Below are positions 8,257 through 14,722 of a DNA stretch of 19,095 nucleotides, one piece after another (within the stretch, counting starts at the first letter, position 1; every line of letters starts with the position of its first letter). The notes beneath the pieces are model-generated. The model had not been told where the DNA came from. It searched no databases and saw only the letters and a program-made list of their open reading frames with translations. Source of the DNA: CAXDRM01 sp963991775 (GTDB lineage Bacteria; Pseudomonadota; Alphaproteobacteria; Rickettsiales; JABIRX01). The translations under genes and the position numbers were made by a program. The DNA lies in the NCBI GenBank assembly GCA_963991775.1, contig CAXDRM010000021.1:1-19095 (forward strand), given 5' to 3'.

Positions 8257-9132
8257 ATGAATCTTGAGCAGCAGCAAGCTTTAGAACAAGAAATTTCTGT
8301 CACTGCAAATTCTGTAAGAGAGTTTTTTAAAAATTATATTAAGCCAGATAATGAATTAAACTGCATTATCTCTTATGCTTTATTGGCGCCTGGTAAAATG
8401 CTTAGGGCTCATTTAACAATGAGTTTTGCTGAGCTTGCTCAGCTAGATAAACAATCTGCATTAAAAGTTGCAGCTGCTATTGAAGCAATTCATTGTTATT
8501 CTCTTATTCATGATGATCTACCAGCTTTGGATGATGATGATTATCGTCGAGGTCAGTTAACTATTCACAAAAAATATGACGAAGCTAGTGCAATTTTAGT
8601 TGGTGATGCGTTGCAATCGCTAGCATTTCAATTGCTTAGCGAAATTAACAATGCAGCACCAGAAAATTTACTTAATTTGTTTAAAGAATTTTCAGCAGCA
8701 ATTGGCTATCAAGGTATGGTTCTAGGACAATATATTGATATTACTAATCAACAGCAAAATCTTGAAGAAATCAGCATGATGCAATCTTTAAAAACAGGTA
8801 AATTAATTGAGATTTCTTGCTTAGCACCTTTTATCTTAGTTGCTGATCAGCCCCAAATACAAGATTTGGTGAAAGATTATGCTGTAAAATTAGGTATTGC
8901 TTATCAGATAAAAGATGATCTTTTAGATTTAGCAGATAGTAAATTGCTTGGTAAAACAGCAGGTAAAGATCAACTACAAGAAAAAAAGAATTTAGTTACT
9001 TTACTAGGTAAACAACAAGCTCAGTCAGAATTAGATAAATTACTTACAGAAATTTTAATAGCGTTAGATAAATTAGCTGCTCCACAGCAACTTGTAAATT
9101 TCACTAAGCTTTTATTAACCAGAGATAAATAG
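8257..9132 (+). CDS. ispA: Farnesyl diphosphate synthase (polyprenyl synthetase family)
   Basis: 291-residue all-helical trans-prenyltransferase that condenses DMAPP/GPP with IPP to give C15 farnesyl diphosphate, precursor of undecaprenyl phosphate and quinone tails. The first Asp-rich motif (DDLPALDDDD, from residue 86) has the DDxxxxD spacing typical of bacterial short-chain synthases. The second (KDDLLD, near residue 220) is intact, as are GKMLR near residue 46 and GQYID near 158. The ATG at 8257 is preferred over the adjacent upstream TTG at 8254. It begins 11 bp after the UspA-like gene and is probably cotranscribed. Exact chain length cannot be proven from sequence. It ends with TAG. 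Confidence 0.92.
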   Translation: MNLEQQQALEQEISVTANSVREFFKNYIKPDNELNCIISYALLAPGKMLRAHLTMSFAELAQLDKQSALKVAAAIEAIHCYSLIHDDLPALDDDDYRRGQLTIHKKYDEASAILVGDALQSLAFQLLSEINNAAPENLLNLFKEFSAAIGYQGMVLGQYIDITNQQQNLEEISMMQSLKTGKLIEISCLAPFILVADQPQIQDLVKDYAVKLGIAYQIKDDLLDLADSKLLGKTAGKDQLQEKKNLVTLLGKQQAQSELDKLLTEILIALDKLAAPQQLVNFTKLLLTRDK

Positions 9133-9139
9133 TCAAATC

Positions 9140-9883
9140 TTGCCAAAAAAATTAGCTGCTAAAGATTTATTAATAGCTCAAAATTTAGTTGAGGATGAAA
9201 AAACTGCCAGAGCTCTAATTATGGCTGGTCGGGTTTATACTGAGAATCGTCAGCTTAAATCTGCTGGAGAGCAATTAAGTATAGATACTAAGTTGCAGGT
9301 CAAGCATAAGAAAACTCATAATTATGTTTCACGAGCTGCTTTAAAGTTAAAACATGCTTTAGAATATCAGTCATTTAATATCACAGATAAAATCTGTATG
9401 GATTTAGGTTCCTCCACAGGAGGTTTTACAGAAATATTACTTGAAGCTGGAGCTAAAAAAATTTATGCGGTTGATGTAGGTTATAATGAGCTTGCTTACA
9501 AATTGCGCAATAACAGCAAAATAATAGTATTAGAAAGAACTAATGCACGCTTTGTGCCTGCTGAGCAAATTATTGAGCAGATAGATATATTAACTTGCGA
9601 TTTAAGTTTTACCAGCTGTGTGCCAGCTGTGAAAGCTAATCTAAAATTTCTTAAACCAGCTGCCAAATTAATAATTTTAGTTAAACCGCAATTTGAGTTA
9701 GCTAAAGATTTGATTGGTTCTGGAGGTATTGTAGCTGAGGATGAACTACATTTACTTGCAATAAAGCAAGTAAAAGAGCAGTTAGTTAATTTACCTTTGC
9801 AAGAGTTATTCTTGATTGCAAGCCCAATAAAAGGTAGTAAAGGTAATAAAGAATTTTTATTAGCATACCAATATGAGCCTTAA
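9140..9883 (+). CDS. tlyA: TlyA-family rRNA 2'-O-methyltransferase (S4 + FtsJ-like domains)
   Basis: 247 residues. Residues 1-60 form an S4 RNA-binding domain (KTARALIMAGRVY). The remainder is an FtsJ/RrmJ-type methyltransferase with SAM motif I (MDLGSSTGGFTE, residues 87-98) and a catalytic K-D-K-E set readable as Lys69, Asp154 (CDLSF), Lys182 (VKPQFE) and Glu238 (NKEFL). TlyA enzymes 2'-O-methylate cytidines in 16S and/or 23S rRNA; older annotations call them hemolysin A. The only start that gives the full S4 domain is TTG at 9140, 7 bp after the ispA stop. The 3' end overlaps the next gene by 11 bp. Confidence 0.92.
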   Translation: MPKKLAAKDLLIAQNLVEDEKTARALIMAGRVYTENRQLKSAGEQLSIDTKLQVKHKKTHNYVSRAALKLKHALEYQSFNITDKICMDLGSSTGGFTEILLEAGAKKIYAVDVGYNELAYKLRNNSKIIVLERTNARFVPAEQIIEQIDILTCDLSFTSCVPAVKANLKFLKPAAKLIILVKPQFELAKDLIGSGGIVAEDELHLLAIKQVKEQLVNLPLQELFLIASPIKGSKGNKEFLLAYQYEP

Positions 9884-10280
9884 TGAGATTTTATTATTTA
9901 TATTTACAGATGAGCTGGTTGGTTTGTTACTCTTTCCATTGAAAGAGAAATATGTTCTTGATGCTACTTTATTAATTAATAATTCAGTTAATCCTCTATT
10001 ATTATTTTTTGTGGCTTTTTTAGGTAGCAATGTCGGTTTGGTTTTAAATTATGCGCTAGCAAGAGTAGTTGAGAAAGGTCTTAATCTGCAATTAAAATTT
10101 CCTCGGAAAGTTATTTTAATCATTTATGCCAGTTTAATCTTTTTAACATTTAGTTATTTTGGCAGTATAGTAGTTTTTTTGGCGGGTTTTGCGAAGCTGC
10201 CTTTTAAAAGATTTTATTTGATTAGCACTATATATTTAGCGCTCTATTTCTTACTACGCAGCCTGATCTTTATTTTTTAG
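9873..10280 (+). CDS. Small integral membrane protein, possibly DedA/VTT-like
   Basis: 135 residues, very hydrophobic, with about three or four membrane segments (roughly residues 5-20, 42-64, 82-105 and 113-134). The sequence FLGSNVGLVLNYALARV resembles the glycine-containing first half of DedA/YqaA-type (VTT) proteins, and FAKLPFKRFYLIS resembles their following amphipathic segment. It is shorter than a full DedA protein (about 200 residues), so it may be a compact YqaA-like form. It starts inside the tlyA end (11 bp overlap), suggesting translational coupling. Its last 27 bp lie antisense to the end of virB4. Function is unknown, and the family assignment is a weak pattern match. Confidence 0.75.
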   Translation: MSLNEILLFIFTDELVGLLLFPLKEKYVLDATLLINNSVNPLLLFFVAFLGSNVGLVLNYALARVVEKGLNLQLKFPRKVILIIYASLIFLTFSYFGSIVVFLAGFAKLPFKRFYLISTIYLALYFLLRSLIFIF

Positions 10281-12743
10281 TGCTTTTTTAGCGCTTGCTT
10301 CAATTACTGCATCAAGCTGGAATTGCTCTTCTACTTCTTGTTCAAGAGATTTAGTAATTAATTCGGTAATAGTATTTTGAAAGATTTCCAGCCAATCTTC
10401 TGGATCTTCGCTAGTTTCGCTAATGATCTTATTCATTATTTTGATAGTAAACTCATCACTAGAAAGTATCGCCACAATGTGATCTAACGCTACTAAATCT
10501 AGTTCAGCAGTAACAGCATCATTTCCGTGTTTTAGTAAGAAACAACGTTCATCATTAGAGATTTTATTAATCATCGTATATTCAGCATGGGATAATTTAA
10601 AAATATCGCGATAGGTTTTGTTAGCTTTTTTATTTGGTAGATAAAATTCTGTGCTTACTTCATTAATTAGCAAGTCAGTAATATGACTTTTTTTAGCATC
10701 TTCGATGGATTCTGAGGCTAAGATTGCCACACAATTATGATCTTTTAAACGTGCTAAGAAATCATGTAATTCGCCAGCAAGAAATGGATTGTCAAATAAT
10801 TTAAAAGTTTCATCAATTACTAAAATAGTTGGATGTTCATCTAAATTTTCTTCAAACTCATGCATTAAATAATAAAGTAAAGGTACCAAGACCACTTTAT
10901 GTTTAGCTATTTTAGTAAAATCATAACCGTAAATACCACCTTTAGTATCAAACATGCTAGTTTCATTATCAAAGAAATGTCCTAATTTATTGCCTTTTAA
11001 CCATAAATTAAAAAATTTCTCATATTTACTACCTTTAAATTCTGGGGCTAAATCACCTAAACTATTAAACTCTAGAGCACCGTTTTCCACTTTGTTACAG
11101 ATTTGCGCAATAAAATTATGCTTTTCTTGGTCAGGAATATAGCCTTTATCATTAATTTCAGTTTTTTGTAAGGTCAGTAATGCTAAGAATTTTTGTAAAT
11201 ATTTAGGTTTCTTTTTAAAAAGCGGGGCAGGGTTAAATAAAGATTGCTGCTGCATAATATCTGGTTGATGATACTTACCGCCCAAAGCTTTAATAAAAAT
11301 CTCTGAGCTATTATAAAAATCTAAATAGATAATTTCTGGTTTTACCTTAGTTGCTTGCGCAATCAAAAAATTTAGCAAGACAGTTTTTCCAGTCCCTTTT
11401 GGACCAATAAGCATAGTGTGACCATTATGCTCATAATGAAAATTGAAAAAATAAGGAGTTTTATTTTTAGTATGAAAAACAGTAATAGCATCACCCCATT
11501 CATTATCACGGCGCTTACCTGCAGGAAAATTAGAGATCGAGCCAAAGCCAGCAAAACGCTCAGTATTTATAGGTTTTCTACGGCAAATATAGCTGAAATT
11601 ACCTGGTAATTGTGACCAGTAAGTATTTTCCATGAAGATATCTTCTCTGATTAATACTAAGCCAAAATCTAAAATAATAGTAGCCACCTGTTCAATGGCT
11701 TTTTCAAGATCCTTTTTACTATCGGCAATAATCATTAAAGAGGTTTGCTGTTCACCAAAAGCCGTTTTATTGTTAGTGTGATGTGACGCAGTAATTTTAT
11801 TAATACCACTTACTTCAGCAAATTTTTCATCTTCAGAAATCTCCAGAATTATTTTTTGTTGTTCAAAATCTGCTTGAGCCTCTTCAGCATTAATAAAATC
11901 CAGAGTTTGTGTCACAATAAATTCTACAGGTAATTGCAAAAATTTATCCAAAGATTTTATTGAAATATCATTATATTCTTTCAAAGAGAAAATGCAGGCA
12001 GAATGTTTGCGCCCTTTATCCATTACTTCGAAAATATTTTTACCAAAAACCATCTGACAATATGGTAAGCTATAAGATAAATCCATATCATCAAGTGGCA
12101 TTTCCTTTTCTTCAAGATTAATAATCTTACCTAAAAAGCGCATTAATTCAGAATAATATATGCCTTCTTTATCTTGGTAGAGCCCTAGTTTTTTAGCTCC
12201 AAAAATATTTAATTCTTCAAGAATCTTAGCACTAATCTCATTAAGTTCTTGATGTTTTTTGTTGATATATATTTTTTCGCTAGCTTTTAAAGCTGCGAAA
12301 CTTAGCGCTTTTAACGAAGTTTTAATATTGCTTAGCTTATAGCTATTATTCTCGGTAAGGATGGTTAGATATAATTCATTGACATATTGGTTTGACCAAT
12401 CATGAATTTCATTCCAACCTAAATTTAATCCATCACAAAATTTATTAGGGAATTCGGCATGTAAACTTAAGTCCTTTTTTCTACGGAAAGTATGCAGCCA
12501 GATAGCATATGTGTCGTTAGGAATATGTTGGTTAATTGCTTTACGAATTGCACTACGTAAATCAATTTTTTCATTACCAACTATCTCATAATTAAAGCCA
12601 GTAATTTTTATAGTTTGCAGCAAATTGCCATTTTTGGTGATAATAGTATCAGGAGAGATATGGCAAGCATAGGGCACAAAAAAAGGGTCGACATCCTTAA
12701 ATGTCAACCCTTTCTGTTTAGTCTTTTTGGCCGAATTATCCAA
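10254..12743 (-). CDS. virB4: Type IV secretion ATPase, VirB4 family
   Basis: 829 residues, the usual size for VirB4, the large ATPase at the inner-membrane base of P-type T4SS. Early family sequence is VPYACHISPDTIITKNG (residues 23-39). Mid-protein SNFPAGKRR...WGDAITVF is characteristic. Walker A is GPKGTGKT (447-454) and Walker B is ILVIDE (640-645). The usual ATQ after Walker B reads ASE (676-678), and the usual acidic DxD-type motif after Walker A reads LDFYNSS. It may therefore be a second, diverged VirB4 like the VirB4-2 of Rickettsiales (inference). The start is TTG at 12743, with an in-frame stop just upstream. GTG at 12677 is a possible alternative. It follows virB2 by 21 bp and contains a terminator-like hairpin in its first codons. 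Confidence 0.93.
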   Translation of the reverse strand: MDNSAKKTKQKGLTFKDVDPFFVPYACHISPDTIITKNGNLLQTIKITGFNYEIVGNEKIDLRSAIRKAINQHIPNDTYAIWLHTFRRKKDLSLHAEFPNKFCDGLNLGWNEIHDWSNQYVNELYLTILTENNSYKLSNIKTSLKALSFAALKASEKIYINKKHQELNEISAKILEELNIFGAKKLGLYQDKEGIYYSELMRFLGKIINLEEKEMPLDDMDLSYSLPYCQMVFGKNIFEVMDKGRKHSACIFSLKEYNDISIKSLDKFLQLPVEFIVTQTLDFINAEEAQADFEQQKIILEISEDEKFAEVSGINKITASHHTNNKTAFGEQQTSLMIIADSKKDLEKAIEQVATIILDFGLVLIREDIFMENTYWSQLPGNFSYICRRKPINTERFAGFGSISNFPAGKRRDNEWGDAITVFHTKNKTPYFFNFHYEHNGHTMLIGPKGTGKTVLLNFLIAQATKVKPEIIYLDFYNSSEIFIKALGGKYHQPDIMQQQSLFNPAPLFKKKPKYLQKFLALLTLQKTEINDKGYIPDQEKHNFIAQICNKVENGALEFNSLGDLAPEFKGSKYEKFFNLWLKGNKLGHFFDNETSMFDTKGGIYGYDFTKIAKHKVVLVPLLYYLMHEFEENLDEHPTILVIDETFKLFDNPFLAGELHDFLARLKDHNCVAILASESIEDAKKSHITDLLINEVSTEFYLPNKKANKTYRDIFKLSHAEYTMINKISNDERCFLLKHGNDAVTAELDLVALDHIVAILSSDEFTIKIMNKIISETSEDPEDWLEIFQNTITELITKSLEQEVEEQFQLDAVIEASAKKALKNKDQAA
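12678..12713 (-). terminator. Intrinsic-terminator-like hairpin inside the virB4 5' coding region
   Basis: In the minus-strand transcript AAAGGGUUGACAU (12713-12701) pairs with AUGUCGACCCUUU (12694-12682) as a 13-bp stem containing one G-U pair, with loop UUAAGG (12700-12695). Seven U residues occupy 12684-12678. In the plus direction the wobble becomes a C-A mismatch and the T-run is broken, so the signal is polar for virB2-virB4 transcription. It lies at virB4 codons 11-22, about 50 nt after the virB2 stop. Confidence 0.7.
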
Positions 12744-12764
12744 AATAATTTAACCAATTAAAAA

Positions 12765-13103
12765 TTACTCACAAGTTGTAGCATCTGAACCACTAATCAC
12801 ATCAACTAAACTAGCAGCACCAAAAATTGCACCAATACCCATTGCAGTAGATATTGCTAAACCCCAAGATACTTTACCCATGAATAAAGATACACCAATA
12901 AAGATGATTGCTAAGGCTGCAATTGATTTACCAATATTTCCTGTAAGGAAAGAAATCACATTACACATGGTAGCTTCAAGTTGAGTAGAACCATCACCAG
13001 CTGAACTAGCAGTAGTACTAGAGTCGTTCGCTAATGCAGGATCAGAGAATACTGAGAAGGCAACAAAGCCTAATAGTAAAGTAAAGAAAAATGATTTAGA
13101 CAT
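12765..13103 (-). CDS. virB2: Type IV secretion major pilin, VirB2/TrbC family
   Basis: 112-residue pilin precursor. A Sec signal peptide (residues 1-25, ending PALA) is followed by a short Ser/Thr-rich segment and then two membrane helices (roughly 50-70 and 78-100) joined by FMGKVSWG, the usual short cytoplasmic turn. Cys residues in ATMCNV and at the penultimate position bracket the two-helix core, in the same places as in the paralogue at 14723-15316. The ATG at 13103 is preferred over a TTG at 13118 because an AGAGG ribosome site lies 7 bp before it. The length is typical for VirB2. virB4 follows after 21 bp, and the divergent metZ starts 127 bp upstream. Confidence 0.93.
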   Translation of the reverse strand: MSKSFFFTLLLGFVAFSVFSDPALANDSSTTASSAGDGSTQLEATMCNVISFLTGNIGKSIAALAIIFIGVSLFMGKVSWGLAISTAMGIGAIFGAASLVDVISGSDATTCE

Positions 13104-13138
13104 AATAACCTCTGTCAAAAATTAAAAAGATAATATAA

Positions 13139-13155
13139 ATTGATTTAACATCAAT
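13139..13155. promoter_or_regulatory. Short dyad near the predicted virB2 transcription start
   Basis: ATTGAT and ATCAAT are perfect 6-bp arms around TTAAC, placed where transcription from the candidate virB2 promoter should begin. It could be an operator or a 5'-UTR stem. Alone it is weak evidence. Confidence 0.2.
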
Positions 13156-13161
13156 AATATA

Positions 13162-13190
13162 ATAGTAAACTATTTTTTGGCTTTTGGCAA
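13162..13190 (-). promoter_or_regulatory. Candidate promoter for virB2-virB4
   Basis: On the minus strand TTGCCA (13190-13185) and TACTAT (13167-13162) are separated by exactly 17 bp, followed by an AT-rich leader of about 50 nt and a good ribosome site. The -10 is identical to the one proposed for metX. A convincing plus-strand promoter for metZ was not found in the same 127-bp gap. Confidence 0.45.
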
Positions 13191-13230
13191 ATCGCCATAT
13201 GCCTGTAATTGCTAAGTAATTGAAAATGCA

Positions 13231-14430
13231 ATGAACTATAAAAATATAAATTTAAAAATAAATCTGGCAGCTACCCAAACTAAATTGGTTAGAGGTGGGC
13301 TATTGCGTTCTAATTTTGGTGAAACAGGAGAAGCAATCTATATGAATTCAGGTTTTTGCTATAATGATGCAGAAACAGCAGAGTCGCGTTTTAATGGTGA
13401 GGATCCAGGTTTTGTATATTCTAGATATGTGAATCCTAATCTTAAAATGTTAGAAGAAAAACTTACTTTGCTTGAGCCTGGTGCAGAAAGCTGTTGTGTG
13501 ATGGCTAGTGGTATGGCTGCGGTATTTGCTTCTATTATGTGCCAAATTAAAGCAGGTGATCATTTACTTGCCAATAAAGTATTATTTGGTTCTTGCTACC
13601 ATATTATTGCCAATATTTTACCAAATTATGGTGTAGAGGCAGATTTCGTTGATGCTAAAGATAATGAAGCTTGGAGTAAGGCAGTAAAACCTAATACGAA
13701 AGTAATCTTTGTAGAAAGCCCTGCTAATCCCAATTTAGAATTAACTGACATTACTTATTTAGCTAGATTAAGCAAAAAGCATAATATTAGTTTGATTGTT
13801 GATAATATTTTTGCAACCCCTCTAGCGCAAGAGCCTTTAAAGCTTGGTGCAGATATAGTAATTTATTCAACTACCAAACATATGGACGGTCAGGGTAAAA
13901 CTTTAGGTGGAGCGGTGCTCGGTAAAAAAGAATTCATTGAGGAACAATTATTGCCTTTTCATCGCCATACTGGCCCTGCTTTAAGTCCTTTTAATGCTTG
14001 GTTAGTTAGCAAATCTCTAGAGACTTTTGCGTTGCGCTATGAGCGCCATGTAGCAAATGCACAAAAAATAGCCGAATTTTTAGCAGAGCATAATAAAGTA
14101 GTAGAGGTAATTTATCCAGGTCTCAAATCACATCCGCAATATGAATTAGCCAAGACTCAGATGAAATCCGGTGGTGGTTTAATAGCTTTTAAGTTAAAAG
14201 GTGGTAAAAAATCTTGTTTTAAGTTTCTTAACAAATTACAGCTTATCGATATTTCTAATAATTTAGGTGATGCAAAAAGCTTAATTACTCATCCAGCAAC
14301 CACAACCCATTCTAATATTGCAGCAGAAGAGCGTGATAAATTAGGTGTTACCCAAGATTTACTGCGTCTTTCTGTAGGCATTGAAGATATAACAGATTTG
14401 CTTGCAGATTTAGCAAATTCACTAGCTTAG
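13231..14430 (+). CDS. metZ: O-succinylhomoserine sulfhydrylase (Cys/Met metabolism PLP enzyme)
   Basis: 399-residue PLP-dependent enzyme of the gamma-family that joins sulfide to an activated homoserine, giving homocysteine directly. The PLP lysine is Lys216 in YSTTKHMDGQG. Asp191 (IVDNIFATP) should pair with the pyridine nitrogen, Tyr63 and Arg65 in VYSRYVNP contact the phosphate of the partner subunit, and Gly94-Met95 lie in the cofactor loop. The THPATTTHSN stretch near residue 350 and the final SVGIED are family marks. TKHMDGQGKTLGG is closer to MetZ than to MetB or MetY in my reading. Together with MetX/MetW it gives direct sulfhydrylation. The ATG at 13231 has no clear ribosome site. 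It is divergent from virB2. Confidence 0.9.
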   Translation: MNYKNINLKINLAATQTKLVRGGLLRSNFGETGEAIYMNSGFCYNDAETAESRFNGEDPGFVYSRYVNPNLKMLEEKLTLLEPGAESCCVMASGMAAVFASIMCQIKAGDHLLANKVLFGSCYHIIANILPNYGVEADFVDAKDNEAWSKAVKPNTKVIFVESPANPNLELTDITYLARLSKKHNISLIVDNIFATPLAQEPLKLGADIVIYSTTKHMDGQGKTLGGAVLGKKEFIEEQLLPFHRHTGPALSPFNAWLVSKSLETFALRYERHVANAQKIAEFLAEHNKVVEVIYPGLKSHPQYELAKTQMKSGGGLIAFKLKGGKKSCFKFLNKLQLIDISNNLGDAKSLITHPATTTHSNIAAEERDKLGVTQDLLRLSVGIEDITDLLADLANSLA

Positions 14431-14443
14431 CCTATTTGACCAG

Positions 14444-14638
14444 CCCATGTAATTATGGTACCATAAAAGAATATGATATTAATTTAAGGCTTATATGTTT
14501 TCAGCACCAAAAATAGTTAAAGTTTTTTCTGATGAAGAGGATGGCTGTACTCAGCTTGTGCTTGATAAACTAGTTAATGATGCTAATCAGCTGCAAAATA
14601 GAATTAATAATCAGAATCAAGCTATTAATAAAAATTAA
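14444..14638 (+). pseudogene. Truncated tandem copy of the downstream VirB2-like pilin gene
   Basis: An open frame from ATG 14495 to TAA 14638 (47 codons) matches residues 76-106 of the pilin at 14723-15316. Its opening (M)FSAPKIVKVF aligns with IFSAPTIVEVF, and DGCTQLVLDKL aligns with EGCTQVVVNKL. Over the 93 bases 14495-14587 against 14948-15040 I count 16 differences by eye. The ATG corresponds to an ATA Ile codon in the intact gene. The sequence just upstream (14446-14472) also resembles 14678-14706 upstream of the intact gene. The signal peptide, both membrane helices and the coiled-coil tail are missing. It is best read as a duplicate with an internal deletion and a lost 3' part; an expressed 47-residue peptide cannot be excluded. 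Confidence 0.75.
14453..14466. repeat. 14-bp perfect palindrome upstream of the pilin remnant
   Basis: TTATGGTACCATAA is self-complementary. A degraded version (TTATGTTACCATTATAA) lies upstream of the intact pilin gene at 14686-14702, so it may be a shared upstream element carried along in the duplication. No T-run follows, so it does not terminate metZ. Confidence 0.35.
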
Positions 14639-14644
14639 TGAGCA

Positions 14645-14668
14645 AATAGTAAATATTGAATAGTAAAT
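14645..14668 (+). repeat. Two direct copies of AATAGTAAAT, 14-bp period
   Basis: AATAGTAAAT occurs at 14645-14654 and 14659-14668, between the pilin remnant and the intact pilin gene, 55 bp before the latter's ATG. They could be paired regulator sites or leftover duplication. A weak TTGAAT (14656-14661) with TATGTA (14678-14683) could be the pilin promoter. Confidence 0.25.
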
Positions 14669-14722
14669 TTTACCTAGTATGTAAATTATGTTACCATTAT
14701 AAAAAGTAGTAAAACTAAAAAA

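Noticed and set aside
10262..10295. AGTGCT/AGCGCT hairpin at the convergent gene ends as a bidirectional terminator
   Set aside because: The stem is only six pairs with one G-U, its loop consists of Ts, and no T-run follows the second arm. It lies within the virB4 coding end.
12678..12713. The virB4 hairpin as a Rickettsia palindromic element inserted in frame
   Set aside because: Those elements are roughly 100 bp or longer and recur in many genes. This hairpin is 36 bp, single in the window and has a terminator-type U-run.
13104..13118. TTG at 13118 as the virB2 start
   Set aside because: It would put the AGAGG ribosome site inside the coding region. The ATG at 13103 has ideal spacing to it and gives a standard signal peptide.
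14453..14466. Palindrome after metZ as a rho-independent terminator
   Set aside because: The sequence is self-complementary without a loop and is not followed by a T-run on either strand.
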